Assembly (NCBI GenBank): GCA_021166835.1
Contig: JAJPEN010000034.1
Span: forward strand, 1-64,000
Source: Burkholderiaceae bacterium
GTDB lineage: Bacteria > Pseudomonadota > Gammaproteobacteria > Burkholderiales > Burkholderiaceae
Length of the DNA stretch: 64,000 bases
Direction: 5' to 3'
This document shows, one piece after another, positions 22,618 to 33,038 of this stretch. How positions within the stretch are numbered: position 1 is the first letter of the stretch; every line of letters starts with the position of its first letter. The position numbers were made by a program, and so were the translations under genes. The notes beneath the pieces were generated by a model. The model searched no databases. It was given only the letters and a program-made list of their open reading frames with translations, and was not told the origin of the DNA.

Positions 22618-23499
22618 TCATTCGCAATCCGTGTCGAACAGCGCCGCGCAGTCGATCTCGCCTTCGAAGACCGTTCGCGCGGGGCCCGTGAGCGTGAGTT
22701 TCGTTCCGTCCCAGTCGATGCGCAGCCGCCCGCCGCGCGTGTGCACGTCGACCGGCGAACGCAGGCGTTGCTGCCGGATTCCGGCGAGCGCCGCCGCGCA
22801 CGCGCCGGTGCCGCAGGCGAGCGTCTCGCCGGCGCCGCGCTCCCAGACGCGCAGCCGCAGTTCGTGCTCGGCGACGACCTGCGCGAAGCCGGCATTGACG
22901 CCATGCGCGAAGCGCGGCGAACGCTCGAGGCGCGGGCCTTCCTCGCACACCGGCGCTTCGTCGACGTCGTCGACGAACTGCACGGCGTGCGGGTTGCCGA
23001 GAGACACGAGCGACACCGCATGCACGGCTGCGCCGACGTCGAGCATCCAGACGGTGTCGTCGCCGATGCTGCGCGATTCGACGCCCGCGGCATCGAAGCC
23101 TGTCGCCTGCGGACCGAAGGCCGGCGCGCCCATGTCGACGCGCACGCGCCCGTCGTCCTCGATCGCCGGCTCGATGATGCCGCCGAGCGTCTCGACGCGG
23201 ATCGTGCGCCGGTCGGTGAGGCCGTGATCGAGCACGAAGCGCGCGAAGCAGCGGGCGCCGTTGCCGCACTGCTCGACCTCGGCGCCGTCGGCATTGAAGA
23301 TCCGGTAGCGGAAGTCGACCCCTTCGCGCGTCGACGGCTCGACGAGCAGGATCTGGTCGGCGCCGATGCCGAGATGGCGATCGGCGATGCGCCGCCACTG
23401 CTCGCGCCCGAAGCGCAGCGGCTGGCGAACGCCGTCGACGACGACGAAGTCGTTGCCCGCGCCGTGCATCTTCGTGAAGCGAAGCTTCGCCGGATCCAT
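22618..23499 (-). CDS. dapF: diaminopimelate epimerase
   Basis: 293-residue cofactor-independent epimerase that converts LL- to meso-diaminopimelate for lysine and peptidoglycan synthesis. Both catalytic cysteines are present in their motifs: [10 protein letters not shown] and ACGTGACA. The N-terminus has [14 protein letters not shown] as expected. Start ATG at 23499. It follows an LpxL-like acyltransferase gene by 7 bases and precedes DUF484. Confidence 0.96.
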   Translation of the reverse strand: MDPAKLRFTKMHGAGNDFVVVDGVRQPLRFGREQWRRIADRHLGIGADQILLVEPSTREGVDFRYRIFNADGAEVEQCGNGARCFARFVLDHGLTDRRTIRVETLGGIIEPAIEDDGRVRVDMGAPAFGPQATGFDAAGVESRSIGDDTVWMLDVGAAVHAVSLVSLGNPHAVQFVDDVDEAPVCEEGPRLERSPRFAHGVNAGFAQVVAEHELRLRVWERGAGETLACGTGACAAALAGIRQQRLRSPVDVHTRGGRLRIDWDGTKLTLTGPARTVFEGEIDCAALFDTDCE

Positions 23500-23506
23500 C
23501 GGTCGA

Positions 23507-24400
23507 TTATCGCCGATCGTGGTCGCCGTACAGGCCGGGCTCGCCGGGCGGGCGCGTCTTGAAGCGGCGGTGGCTCCACAGGTACTGCGCCGGCATCCCG
23601 AGCACGCAATGCTCGATGAACTCGTTCATCCGGCGCGTGGCCGCGTAGAGGTCGTCGCCAGGGAACGACTCCCACGCCGGATGCAGCTGCACGACGTAGC
23701 CGTCGTCGGTCATCCGCGTCACGCAGGGAACGACGGCCGCGCCGGTCAATCGCACGAGCCGCGCGACCGAGGTGACGGTCGCCGCCGGCACGCCGAAGAA
23801 GGGAACGAACAACGCGTCGCGCGCGCCCAGATCCATGTCGGGCAGGAAATAGAACGGAGTGCCGGCGCGCAGCGCGCGCACCGCCGCGCGCAGCCCGTCA
23901 GTGCGAAGCACCATCGAGGCGCCGGGCAGGCGCGTGCGGCCGCGCCTCATCGCGGCATCGAACACGCGGTTCTTCTGCCTGGCGTACATCGAGACGATCG
24001 GCGTCTCGAAGAACATGCGCGCCCCGCCCGCGTCGCAGCCGACGAAATGCGGCGCGAGCAGGATCACCGGCCGGCCGCGGTGCTTCTCGTAATGCTCGGC
24101 GCCTTCGAGGCGGCACAGCGCGCGCACGCGGCCCACCGGTGCGTACCAGAGGATGAAGCGATCGAGCAGGCTGCGCACGAAGTAGCGGAAATGCGCGCGC
24201 GCGACCGCTTCGCGCCGCGCCCGGCTCCATTGCGGAAAGCACAGTTCCAGGTTGCGCAGCGTGACGCGGCGCCGATCGCGCGCGAAGCGCCAGGCGACGG
24301 CGCCGCCCGCCTGCCCCAGGCGGCGCAGCACCGGATACGGCAATTTCGAGACCGCGCGCAGCAGCGCGAGCGCCAGGTGCGTGAGCGCGTCAACTAGCAC
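23507..24400 (-). CDS. LpxL/HtrB-family lipid A acyltransferase (second copy)
   Basis: 297-residue Kdo2-lipid A lauroyl/myristoyl-type acyltransferase: an N-terminal membrane anchor ([15 protein letters not shown]), the catalytic HX4D motif in [12 protein letters not shown], and the later [18 protein letters not shown]. It starts with GTG (24398-24400) and overlaps the upstream homologue by 11 bases, so the two late acyltransferases form one unit reading toward dapF. Which acyl chain each adds cannot be told from sequence. Confidence 0.88.
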   Translation of the reverse strand: MLVDALTHLALALLRAVSKLPYPVLRRLGQAGGAVAWRFARDRRRVTLRNLELCFPQWSRARREAVARAHFRYFVRSLLDRFILWYAPVGRVRALCRLEGAEHYEKHRGRPVILLAPHFVGCDAGGARMFFETPIVSMYARQKNRVFDAAMRRGRTRLPGASMVLRTDGLRAAVRALRAGTPFYFLPDMDLGARDALFVPFFGVPAATVTSVARLVRLTGAAVVPCVTRMTDDGYVVQLHPAWESFPGDDLYAATRRMNEFIEHCVLGMPAQYLWSHRRFKTRPPGEPGLYGDHDRR

Positions 24401-25304
24401 CGCGGCTCCCGCTGTCGGAGGCCGTGCCGGCCTCCTCGCGTCGCGGCGCGCCCGCCGGCCTGCGATAGCGGTTGTATCCCCACAGGTACTGCTCGGGGCT
24501 GCGCAGGATCGTCTGCTGCAGCCGCGCGTTCAACGCCTCGGCACTGGGCGCCTCGCGCATCGGCTCGACGCGCAGCCGCCATCCGGGCGGGCGTGCGACG
24601 CGCTCGCAGACGGCAACGACCACGCTCGCGCCGGTCTGCTGCACCAGCCGCTCCGGCAAGGTCATCGTGTAGGCCGGTTCGCCGAAGAACGGCGCCCAGC
24701 GTCCCTCGCCCGCGCTCGGAACCTGATCGGGCAGCAGGCCGACCGCCTGGCGCGCGCGCAACGCGCGCAGCAGCGTGCGCAGGCCACCGAGCGTCGGCGG
24801 CACCGCCCGCATCGCCTCGCGATCGCGCGCGAAGGCGACCAGCGGGCGCAACCAGGGCTTGCGCGGCGGCTTGAACAGCACGGTGATCGGCGCACGCGTC
24901 GCGTACCAGCGCGCGGCGACGTCGAAAGCGCCCAGGTGCGGCGTGACGAACAGCACGCCGCGCCCGGCGCGCTCGGCGTCGTCCAGCACGGCGAGATCGC
25001 CGGCCGAGCACTCGACGCGCGCGGCGACCTGCGCCAGCGGACGCGTCCACACCCATGGCAGTTCGCCGATCGTTCGGCCGGCCTCGCCCGCCGCGCGCCA
25101 GCGCAGGCGCGGCGCATCCAGGCCGGCGCGGCGCAGGTTCGAGCGGATCTTCCGGCGGTAGCCGGGCGACGCCGCGTACGCGATCCAGCCGAGCAGCGCG
25201 CCGAACGCACGCGACGCGCGAAGGGGCAATCGGCCGATGCCGCGCAGCACGAGCAGCGCCACGCCGCCGCGCTGGGCGCCGGAGGGCATCGGCAATGTCG
25301 TCAT
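24390..25304 (-). CDS. LpxL/HtrB-family lipid A acyltransferase
   Basis: 304-residue paralogue of the neighbouring acyltransferase. HX4D occurs in VTPHLGAFDVAA, followed by LLPDQVPSAGEGRWAPFFGE and the C-terminal PEQYLWGYNRYRRP. ATG at 25302-25304 was chosen as the first Met after the metK intergenic region. It faces metK divergently across about 200 bp and is the first gene of the series running to hslU. Confidence 0.88.
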   Translation of the reverse strand: MTTLPMPSGAQRGGVALLVLRGIGRLPLRASRAFGALLGWIAYAASPGYRRKIRSNLRRAGLDAPRLRWRAAGEAGRTIGELPWVWTRPLAQVAARVECSAGDLAVLDDAERAGRGVLFVTPHLGAFDVAARWYATRAPITVLFKPPRKPWLRPLVAFARDREAMRAVPPTLGGLRTLLRALRARQAVGLLPDQVPSAGEGRWAPFFGEPAYTMTLPERLVQQTGASVVVAVCERVARPPGWRLRVEPMREAPSAEALNARLQQTILRSPEQYLWGYNRYRRPAGAPRREEAGTASDSGSRGAS

Positions 25305-25372
25305 CGAGTCAGCATGAGCGCGGCCGTTGGGGGCCGCATGGGCGCGGCCGTCGGCGAGGCGCGAGCCTACCC

Positions 25373-25378
25373 TATAAT
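25373..25378 (+). promoter_or_regulatory. consensus -10 element for metK
   Basis: A perfect TATAAT lies 125 bases before the metK start codon, in an otherwise GC-rich gap. No good -35 box is visible 16-18 bases upstream, so an activator may assist. It implies a leader of about 120 nucleotides. Confidence 0.6.
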
Positions 25379-25384
25379 CGACAT

Positions 25385-25503
25385 GCCGCCGAGTTAACGA
25401 CAACTTGCGGGGCGGCAGACGGCGCATGGGGCGCCGTGAGCAAATCCGCTAAAGCGTCGCTGCTTCTCGAAGGTCGGCAGCGCGCCCGACCAGGAGAGAA
25501 GCC
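25385..25503 (+). promoter_or_regulatory. metK mRNA leader with hairpin beside the ribosome site
   Basis: From the likely start point near 25385 to the TTG start, the leader carries a GGCGC/GCGCC hairpin (about 25427-25436) and a perfect 6-bp stem GGTCGG (25472-25477) / CCGACC (25486-25491) that ends exactly at the AGGAG ribosome site. It does not match the SAM riboswitch consensuses I know. A regulatory leader is inferred from its length, structure and the gene it precedes. Confidence 0.4.
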
Positions 25504-26670
25504 TTGACCAGCGAATATCTGTTCACCTCGGAATCGGTCTCCGAAGGCCACCCCGACAAGGTCGCCGACCAGATCTCCGATGCCGTCCTCGACGCCCTGC
25601 TCGAGCAGGACCGCCTCTCGCGCGTGGCCGCCGAAACGCTGTGCACCACCGGCCTGGTCGTGCTCGCCGGCGAGATCACCTCGAAAGCCAACATCGACTA
25701 CGTCCAGGTCGCGCGCGACACGCTGAAGTCGATCGGCTACGACAACACCGAGTTCGGCATCGACTACCGCGGCTGCGGCGTGATGGTCGCCTACGACAAG
25801 CAGTCGCCCGACATCGCGCAGGGCGTCGACCGCGCCGGCGACGACAATCTCGACCAGGGCGCAGGCGACCAGGGACTGATGTTCGGCTACGCCTGCGACG
25901 AAACACCCGAATACATGCCGGCGGCCATCTACTACGCGCACCGCCTGGTCGAACGCCAGTCGCAGTTGCGCAAGAGCGGCAAGCTCGCGTGGCTGCGTCC
26001 GGACGCGAAGTCGCAGGTCACGCTGCGCTACGCCGACGGACGTCCGCAGGCGGTCGACACCGTCGTCATCTCCACGCAGCACTCGCCCGACATCAGCCAG
26101 GCGCTGATCCGCGAGGCGGTCATCGAGGAGCTGATCAAGCCGGTGATTCCGGAGTCGATGCGCCGCAACGAGGTGCGCTACCTGGTGAACCCCACCGGGC
26201 GCTTCGTCGTGGGCGGGCCGCAGGGCGACTGCGGGCTCACCGGCCGCAAGATCATCGTCGACACCTACGGCGGCTCGGCGCCGCACGGGGGCGGCGCGTT
26301 CTCCGGGAAGGATCCGTCGAAGGTCGACCGTTCCGCCGCCTACGCGGCGCGCTACGTGGCGAAGAACATCGTGGCCGCCGGCCTGGCGCGCCGCTGCCTG
26401 GTGCAGCTGTCGTACGCGATCGGCATCGCCCGGCCGACGTCGATCATGGTCACCACGCAGGGCACCGGAGCGGTGTCCGACGAGCGGCTGTCCGAACTCG
26501 TCGCCCGCCACTTCGACCTGCGCCCGCGCGGCATCGTCCAGATGCTCGACCTGCTGCGTCCGGTCTACCGGAAAACGGCCGCCTACGGCCACTTCGGCCG
26601 CGACGAGCCCGAGTTCTCCTGGGAGCGCACCGACAAGGCCGAGGTGCTGCGCGCCGAAGCGGGCGTCTGA
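25504..26670 (+). CDS. metK: S-adenosylmethionine synthetase
   Basis: 388-residue methionine adenosyltransferase. Signatures: [15 protein letters not shown] at the N-terminus, [15 protein letters not shown], and the phosphate-binding [21 protein letters not shown]. The first codon is TTG (25504-25506) with AGGAG nine bases before it; no ATG or GTG is available that would keep the conserved N-terminus. SAM made here feeds methyltransferases whose product SAH is recycled by ahcY at 29.8 kb. Confidence 0.96.
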   Translation: MTSEYLFTSESVSEGHPDKVADQISDAVLDALLEQDRLSRVAAETLCTTGLVVLAGEITSKANIDYVQVARDTLKSIGYDNTEFGIDYRGCGVMVAYDKQSPDIAQGVDRAGDDNLDQGAGDQGLMFGYACDETPEYMPAAIYYAHRLVERQSQLRKSGKLAWLRPDAKSQVTLRYADGRPQAVDTVVISTQHSPDISQALIREAVIEELIKPVIPESMRRNEVRYLVNPTGRFVVGGPQGDCGLTGRKIIVDTYGGSAPHGGGAFSGKDPSKVDRSAAYAARYVAKNIVAAGLARRCLVQLSYAIGIARPTSIMVTTQGTGAVSDERLSELVARHFDLRPRGIVQMLDLLRPVYRKTAAYGHFGRDEPEFSWERTDKAEVLRAEAGV

Positions 26671-26689
26671 CGGCGGCGCGCGGCCGGTT

Positions 26690-26714
26690 CCGTACTACCG
26701 GCGCCGTACTACCG
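26690..26714. repeat. short direct repeat after metK
   Basis: CCGTACTACCG occurs twice (26690-26700 and 26704-26714) separated by GCG, starting 20 bases after the metK stop. The surrounding 160 bp are GC-rich with several possible hairpins but no U-tract. Confidence 0.5.
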
Positions 26715-26829
26715 TCGGCGCACGGCCGGCAGCCGCCGTGCCGGCGGTGGCGGCGCCGGCCCGCGCCGCATCGCCCCCATCGTGACGTCGATCAAGCCTG
26801 CGGCTCGCCGGCTCTGCTCCAATGAGCGC

Positions 26830-27198
26830 ATGTCTGCCGCATTGCACGACGTCGCCCGCCTGATCGAGTGCCCGAGCGCCCGCCCGGGGCTCGCCGCGCG
26901 TCTGAGCGAAGCGCTCGCCGACGAAACCGAGCTGCCGATCGCCACCCGGCTGCGTCTGGTCGCGCTCGCCGCCCGGCTCGAAGCGGGCGATCGTTGCGAA
27001 TGCGGCCAGCCCGAGCCAGCGTCCGACAGCTGGGTGGCCACACTCGCGCAGGCCTTCCTGAACGACGAGTCGAGCGGGCTCGAAGCGCTGATCGCGCACG
27101 CGCCGCGCCTGCGCGCGGTCGTCGCGCACGACGGCAACCGCCCCTGCCGCCTGCCGGCGGCGGCGCTGCTGGAAGTGCTGGAGCGCAGGTTGCATTGA
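26830..27198 (+). CDS. hypothetical protein (122 aa)
   Basis: Unrecognised protein of about 122 residues if started at the ATG at 26830; a GTG at 26782 would add 16 residues. Mostly helical and Ala/Leu/Arg-rich, with LAARLEAGDRCECGQPEPAS carrying a CxC pair and RLRAVVAHDGNRPCRLPAAALLEVL at the end. It sits between metK and the convergent pdxH, ending 7 bases before the pdxH stop. Codon usage is like its neighbours. It could be genuine but small; no function is assigned. Confidence 0.5.
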   Translation: MSAALHDVARLIECPSARPGLAARLSEALADETELPIATRLRLVALAARLEAGDRCECGQPEPASDSWVATLAQAFLNDESSGLEALIAHAPRLRAVVAHDGNRPCRLPAAALLEVLERRLH

Positions 27199-27205
27199 CG
27201 GGAAG

Positions 27206-27847
27206 TCACGGCGCCAGCCGCTGCCTCCGCCACCCCTCCTCGCCCGGCACGCGCCGGTACGCCAGCCGATCGTGCAGCCGCGACGGCCTTCCCTGCCAGA
27301 ACTCCCAGTAATCGGGCGCCAGCCGGAAGCCGCCCCAGTGCGGCGGCCTCGGCGGGTGCAGGCCGAACTTCAGTCCGAACTCGGCCGCGCGCGCGACCAG
27401 CGCGGCACGTGAGGCGAGCGGCCGGCTCTGCTCGGAGGCCCAGGCGCCGATGCGCGAGGCCAGCGGCCGCGACGCGTAATACGCGTCGGATTCGGCCGCG
27501 CCGACCCGCGACACGAGCCCCTCGATGCGCACGACCCGCTCCAGCTCCACCCAGTGGAACTGCAGCGCCGCATGCGGGTTGCCGGCCAGCTCGCGGCCCT
27601 TGCGGCTTTCGTAGTTCGTGTACCAGACGACGCCGCGCTCGTCGAAATCCTTGATCAGCACGACCCGCGTCGACGGCCGGCCGCCCTCGCCGACGGTGGC
27701 GACCGTCATCGCGTTCGGCTCGGGCACGTTCGCGCCGACCGCCTCGCCGAGCCACTTGCGGAACTGATCGAAGGGATCACGGCAGGCGTGGTCCTCGTCC
27801 AGCTCGCCCCGCTCGTAGCTCTTGCGCAGATCGGACAGTCTCGTCAT
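27206..27847 (-). CDS. pdxH: pyridoxamine 5'-phosphate oxidase
   Basis: 213-residue FMN-dependent oxidase that forms pyridoxal 5'-phosphate. Expected features: an N-terminal [18 protein letters not shown], then [40 protein letters not shown] and the C-terminal [10 protein letters not shown] with [12 protein letters not shown] at 27845-27847 chosen for the conserved start; the longer upstream frame is non-conserved. It is divergent from the HD-GYP gene across 121 bp. Confidence 0.95.
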   Translation of the reverse strand: MTRLSDLRKSYERGELDEDHACRDPFDQFRKWLGEAVGANVPEPNAMTVATVGEGGRPSTRVVLIKDFDERGVVWYTNYESRKGRELAGNPHAALQFHWVELERVVRIEGLVSRVGAAESDAYYASRPLASRIGAWASEQSRPLASRAALVARAAEFGLKFGLHPPRPPHWGGFRLAPDYWEFWQGRPSRLHDRLAYRRVPGEEGWRRQRLAP

Positions 27848-27968
27848 CGCTGCGAGTGTAGCGCGGCGCCATCCATCGACCGACGCCTTCCGGCCGTCCG
27901 TCGGTCGGCGGCGAAAAGCGCCGTTGCTGCCCCTCTCATCCCCTTGGTCGGCGCCGCAGGCCGCCGCT

Positions 27969-29648
27969 ATGCTCGGGACGATGTCCACCGGCTGCCCCGC
28001 GTCCATGACCACGACCTTCGTTGCCGATCTCGAGGAAATCGTCTACCCGGCGTCGTTCGACGTGCACGACGAGGCCGGGCTGCCGCGCATCGAGGCGCGC
28101 CGCGTGCTTGCCGGCATGTTCGTCGCCGAACTGGATCGCCCGTGGAGCGATACGCCGCTGCCGCAAGGCGGACTGCTGGTGACGGACGACGACGAACTCG
28201 CGGCGATTCGCGCGCATTGCCGCCAGGTGCGTGTAGACCCGGCGCGCTCCAGACCGGAAATGCGCGACGCGATCCGGGCGGCCGCGGTTCTGTCGAGCGA
28301 GCAGGGGCTGGCGCTGGTCGAGCCGCTGGACGGGGGCGAAGCGGCAGCGCCGGAGGCCGGCTCCGGCGAGGACAAGGGCGAGTCGCCGGGCCGCGATGGT
28401 CGCCGCAGCGCGATCCGCGACACGGCAGGCCTGGACAAGCCCGCCGAACGGCGCGACGACGTGCATCCGAGCGAAGCCGCACGCCTGCGGCTGCGCGCGC
28501 TGTTGCGCGCGAACGAAGGCCGTGAAATGCGGGAACCGGGTGGAGCCATCGCCCGGCTGCGCAGTTGGTTCTTCGCCGAACCGGGGAGCGCGGGCCCGCG
28601 CGAGCGCCCCTGTGCGCTCGACGAGTTGCGCGCGCGCTACGGCGAGCGCATCGGCGCGGTCGAAGCGGCCGAGTCGGCGCCGATCCGCGAGCACTTCGCG
28701 CAGGCGCGCATCGCGCACGCCCGCCTGGTCGGCGCGGCCGATGCGCTCGTCGCGCAGGTGCGCCAGGGAGGCGCTCCGAACCTTGCGTCGCTCGAAACGC
28801 CGATAGCAGGCTTCGTCGCCGTGCTGCAGCAGGCGCCCGAGGCGATGCGCTGGGCCGAGGCACTCTACGCGCAGAACGCTCCGCGGCCGAACGCGGCTAC
28901 GGCGGTCGCGCTGAATCTCGCCGTCTTCGGCCGTGCGCTCGGCATGTCGGCGCAATCGCTGCGCGAGCTGGCGCTCGTCGGACTGCTGCTCGACCTCGGC
29001 AAGGCGCTGCTGCCGCGCGAACTGCTCGAGCATCCCGGCGTGCTCGCTCCGCACGACTATGCGCTGATGCAGCAGCACGTGACGATCGGCCGCGACCTGC
29101 TCGAGCGCGCCGCGGCGCTCGAGCCCGAAGTGCTGCGCGCGATCGCCGAACACCACGAGCGGCTCGACGGCTCCGGCTATCCGCGTCGCCTGCGCGGCAA
29201 CGACATCGGGCTGCTCGGACGGATGGCGGCGATCGTCGACACCTTCAGCGGACTGACCGCGGTACGCGCCTATGCGAACCCGTTGTCGGTCGAGGACGCG
29301 CTCGCGGCGCTCAACGAATGGGCGAAGTCGCTGTTCTGCCGCGACCTGGTCCAGCATTTCGTGCTGTCGATCGGCGTGTTCCCGGTCGGCACGCTCGTCG
29401 AACTGCGCGGCGGCGAGGTGGCGGCGGTGGTGGATCGTCCGCGAGGCGAGCGCGTGCTGCCCAAGCTGGTCGTCCTGACCGCCGCCGACAAGGGGCCGCT
29501 GCGCGCGGTGCGCGACCGAACCGGCCGCCAGGAGCCCGACGAGGTCTACAGCGGAGCCCAGGTGCGCATCGCGCGCGGCCTGCCCGCCGGAGCGTACGGG
29601 CTGCGCCTGCCCGACTACTACGGGCGGGCGCGCCCGGCCGACTTATAA
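27969..29648 (+). CDS. DUF3391/HD-GYP protein with a lost HD motif
   Basis: About 559 residues. N-terminal DUF3391 domain ([36 protein letters not shown]) followed by a linker and a C-terminal HD-GYP domain. The [11 protein letters not shown] motif (H395, H396, G403-P405) is intact, but the HD dyad is LLLDLGK: Leu341 replaces the metal-binding His before Asp342, and the first conserved His of the domain also appears absent. Catalysis of c-di-GMP hydrolysis is therefore doubtful; ligand sensing is an alternative. Start codon uncertain (27969, 27981 or 28005). The stop lies inside the -10 box of ahcY. Confidence 0.75.
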   Translation: MLGTMSTGCPASMTTTFVADLEEIVYPASFDVHDEAGLPRIEARRVLAGMFVAELDRPWSDTPLPQGGLLVTDDDELAAIRAHCRQVRVDPARSRPEMRDAIRAAAVLSSEQGLALVEPLDGGEAAAPEAGSGEDKGESPGRDGRRSAIRDTAGLDKPAERRDDVHPSEAARLRLRALLRANEGREMREPGGAIARLRSWFFAEPGSAGPRERPCALDELRARYGERIGAVEAAESAPIREHFAQARIAHARLVGAADALVAQVRQGGAPNLASLETPIAGFVAVLQQAPEAMRWAEALYAQNAPRPNAATAVALNLAVFGRALGMSAQSLRELALVGLLLDLGKALLPRELLEHPGVLAPHDYALMQQHVTIGRDLLERAAALEPEVLRAIAEHHERLDGSGYPRRLRGNDIGLLGRMAAIVDTFSGLTAVRAYANPLSVEDALAALNEWAKSLFCRDLVQHFVLSIGVFPVGTLVELRGGEVAAVVDRPRGERVLPKLVVLTAADKGPLRAVRDRTGRQEPDEVYSGAQVRIARGLPAGAYGLRLPDYYGRARPADL

Positions 29649-29649
29649 T
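29644..29649 (+). promoter_or_regulatory. -10 element of the ahcY promoter
   Basis: Perfect TATAAT that includes the TAA stop of the upstream HD-GYP gene. The SAH aptamer begins 8 bases downstream, so the transcript would start at or just before the aptamer. The -35 region is not obvious. Confidence 0.6.
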
Positions 29650-29657
29650 CCCGCGAT

Positions 29658-29720
29658 CCCGAGGAGCGCTGCAACGGCCGGGAGGGCCGCCAGGCTCGGG
29701 AACCGATTCAACGGCGCTCG
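29658..29720 (+). ncRNA. S-adenosylhomocysteine (SAH) riboswitch
   Basis: The conserved SAH aptamer core is visible: CCCGAGGAGCGCTGCAACGG, then GCCAGGCTCGGG, then AACGGCGCTC. P1 pairs CCCGAG (29658-29663) with CTCGGG (29695-29700), and the pseudoknot-like pairing joins GAGCGC (29664-29669) to GCGCTC (29714-29719). It lies 108 bases before ahcY, the classic target: SAH binding turns expression on. Family assignment follows the published consensus as I remember it. Confidence 0.93.
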
Positions 29721-29757
29721 TCGAACCGTGATCCGTCACGGCAGACGGGCGCACCTC

Positions 29758-29776
29758 GATCGCGCTTCGCGCGATC
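29758..29776 (+). promoter_or_regulatory. hairpin in the riboswitch expression platform
   Basis: Perfect 8-bp stem GATCGCGC-TTC-GCGCGATC between the SAH aptamer and the ahcY ribosome site (GAGGAG at about 29818). It could act as an on/off element. No U-run follows, so a simple terminator is not certain. Confidence 0.4.
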
Positions 29777-29828
29777 CGTCTCCCGCCTCTGTCGCGTCGG
29801 CGCCCCTTTCGCATTTCGAGGAGTGACG

Positions 29829-31250
<1,422 letters not shown>

Positions 31251-31286
31251 CGCCCGCTGCGGCTTCCTTCGCGAGTCCCGACCGGC

Positions 31287-32042
31287 ATGATCCGCGCCGA
31301 CCAGCTTCTCGTCGCCCGGGGCCTCGCGCCCACGCGATCGACCGCGCAGCGTCTGATCGACCGCGGCGCGGTGCGCTGGCTCGGTCCGGACGGCTGGATC
31401 GCTCCGCGCAAGGCCGGTGAGCGCGTTCCCGAGAGCTGCGAGATCGAGGTGGCGGACGACGCCGAGCTGCGCTACGTCTCGCGCGGCGGCCTGAAGCTCG
31501 AGGGCGCGCTCGCGCGCGGCGGATTCGACGTGCGCGGCCTCGTCTGCCTCGATCTCGGGCAGAGCACGGGCGGCTTCACCGATTGCCTGCTGCGCGCGGG
31601 CGCCGCGCGCGTCGTCGGCGCCGACGTCGGCCACGGACAACTGCACGAATCGCTGCGCAGCGATGCGCGCGTGCGCGCCCTGGAGGGGCTGAACGTGCGC
31701 ACGCTCGACGCCGCCGCACTGGGCGACGCGTATCCGCCGGGCGGCTTCGACCTGGTCGTCGCCGACCTGTCGTTCATTCCGCTCGCCCATGCGTTCGCGC
31801 CGGCGCATGCGCTCGCGCGACCCGGGGCCCGGCTGCTCGCGCTCGTCAAGCCGCAGTTCGAGCTGGGCCCGGGCGCGGTCGATAGTCGCGGCATCGTCCG
31901 CGACGACGCACTCCACGCGGGCCTGCGCGAGCGGATCGAGCGGCAGGCGCACGAGAGCGGATGGATTCCCGCGGACTGGTTCGACAGCCCGGTGACCGGC
32001 GGCGACGGCAACCGCGAGTTCTTTCTGATGGCACGCAGATGA
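31287..32042 (+). CDS. tlyA: TlyA-family RNA methyltransferase
   Basis: 251-residue protein with an N-terminal S4 RNA-binding domain (RADQLLVARGLAPTRSTAQR) and a C-terminal FtsJ/RrmJ-like Rossmann methyltransferase (CLDLGQSTGGFTDCLLRAGA, then FDLVVADLSFIPL and ALVKPQFELG). TlyA proteins 2'-O-methylate cytidines of rRNA in some species and are annotated as putative haemolysins in others. It overlaps metF by 4 bases and lies 36 bases after ahcY, fitting a methyl-cycle operon. Confidence 0.9.
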   Translation: MIRADQLLVARGLAPTRSTAQRLIDRGAVRWLGPDGWIAPRKAGERVPESCEIEVADDAELRYVSRGGLKLEGALARGGFDVRGLVCLDLGQSTGGFTDCLLRAGAARVVGADVGHGQLHESLRSDARVRALEGLNVRTLDAAALGDAYPPGGFDLVVADLSFIPLAHAFAPAHALARPGARLLALVKPQFELGPGAVDSRGIVRDDALHAGLRERIERQAHESGWIPADWFDSPVTGGDGNREFFLMARR

Positions 32043-32878
32043 AGACGCCGGGAACGATCAGCTTCGAGTTCTTTCCGCCGAACACGCCGCCCGGCATCGA
32101 GAAGCTGCGCGGCGTGCGCGAAGCGCTCGCGCGCTTCGATCCGGCGTTCTACAGCGTCACCTACGGCGCGGGCGGCGTTACGCGCGACAAGACGCTGTCG
32201 ACGGTGCTCGAGATCGTCGGCGAGGGCCGGCCGGTCGCGCCGCACCTGTCGTGCATCGGCGCCTCGCGCGAGTCGGTGCGCGAGCTGCTGGCGCTGTACC
32301 GCGCGCACGGCATCCGCCGCCTCGTCCTGCTGCGCGGAGACCTGCCGTCGGGCATGCGCGGCAGCGGCGACTTCCGCTACGCGAGCGACCTCGTCGCCTT
32401 CGTGCGCGCTGAAACCGGCGATTCTTTCCACATCGAAGTCGCCGCGTATCCGGAGACGCATCCGCAGGCGCGCACCCCGCGCGACGATCTGCAGGCTTTC
32501 GCAGCGAAGATGCGCGCAGGCGCCGACTCGGCGATCACGCAGTATTTCTTCAATGCCGACGCGTATCTGCGCTTTCGCGATGCCGCTGCGCGCATCGGCA
32601 TCGACGCGCCGATCGTGCCCGGCATCATGCCGATCTCGAACTTCTCGCAGCTGGCGCGATTCTCCGACGCCTGCGGCGCCGAGATCCCGCGCTGGATCCG
32701 GCTCGAGCTGGCGGCCTGCGGCGACGACGTCGAGGCGATTCGCGCCTTCGGCGCCGAAGTCGTCGCCGCGATGTGCCGGCGACTGCTCGCCGAAGGCGCG
32801 CCGGGCCTGCATTTCTACACGCTGAACCAGGCCGGACCCACCGCCGCCGTCCTCGACGCGCTCGTTGCGCCCCGCTGA
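32039..32878 (+). CDS. metF: 5,10-methylenetetrahydrofolate reductase
   Basis: 279-residue FAD enzyme that supplies 5-methyltetrahydrofolate for methionine synthesis. Signatures: SFEFFPPNTPPG at the N-terminus, YSVTYGAGG, HLSCIGAS, the flavin-binding LVLLRGDLPSG, and AGADSAITQYFFNADAY. ATG overlaps the tlyA stop. With ahcY upstream, homocysteine released from SAH and the methyl donor for its remethylation come from the same transcript. Confidence 0.96.
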   Translation: MKTPGTISFEFFPPNTPPGIEKLRGVREALARFDPAFYSVTYGAGGVTRDKTLSTVLEIVGEGRPVAPHLSCIGASRESVRELLALYRAHGIRRLVLLRGDLPSGMRGSGDFRYASDLVAFVRAETGDSFHIEVAAYPETHPQARTPRDDLQAFAAKMRAGADSAITQYFFNADAYLRFRDAAARIGIDAPIVPGIMPISNFSQLARFSDACGAEIPRWIRLELAACGDDVEAIRAFGAEVVAAMCRRLLAEGAPGLHFYTLNQAGPTAAVLDALVAPR

Positions 32879-33038
32879 CGCGGCGGGCGCTTCCCGTCCG
32901 CCGGCGCCCGCAACCTTGCCGTTCGTCGGCGCTGTCGCCGATGACCCGACCGGCGGCGGGGCGCGCGTGAACGCCGGGGGCAGCCCTCGTTACCATCGGC
33001 TCACCACGAACCAGAATCGAGCCGCTCCGCTCCGTCCG

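Noticed and set aside
25385..25503. SAM-II or SAM/SAH riboswitch before metK
   Set aside because: The leader lacks the conserved loop sequences of the classes I know, so I report it only as a structured leader.
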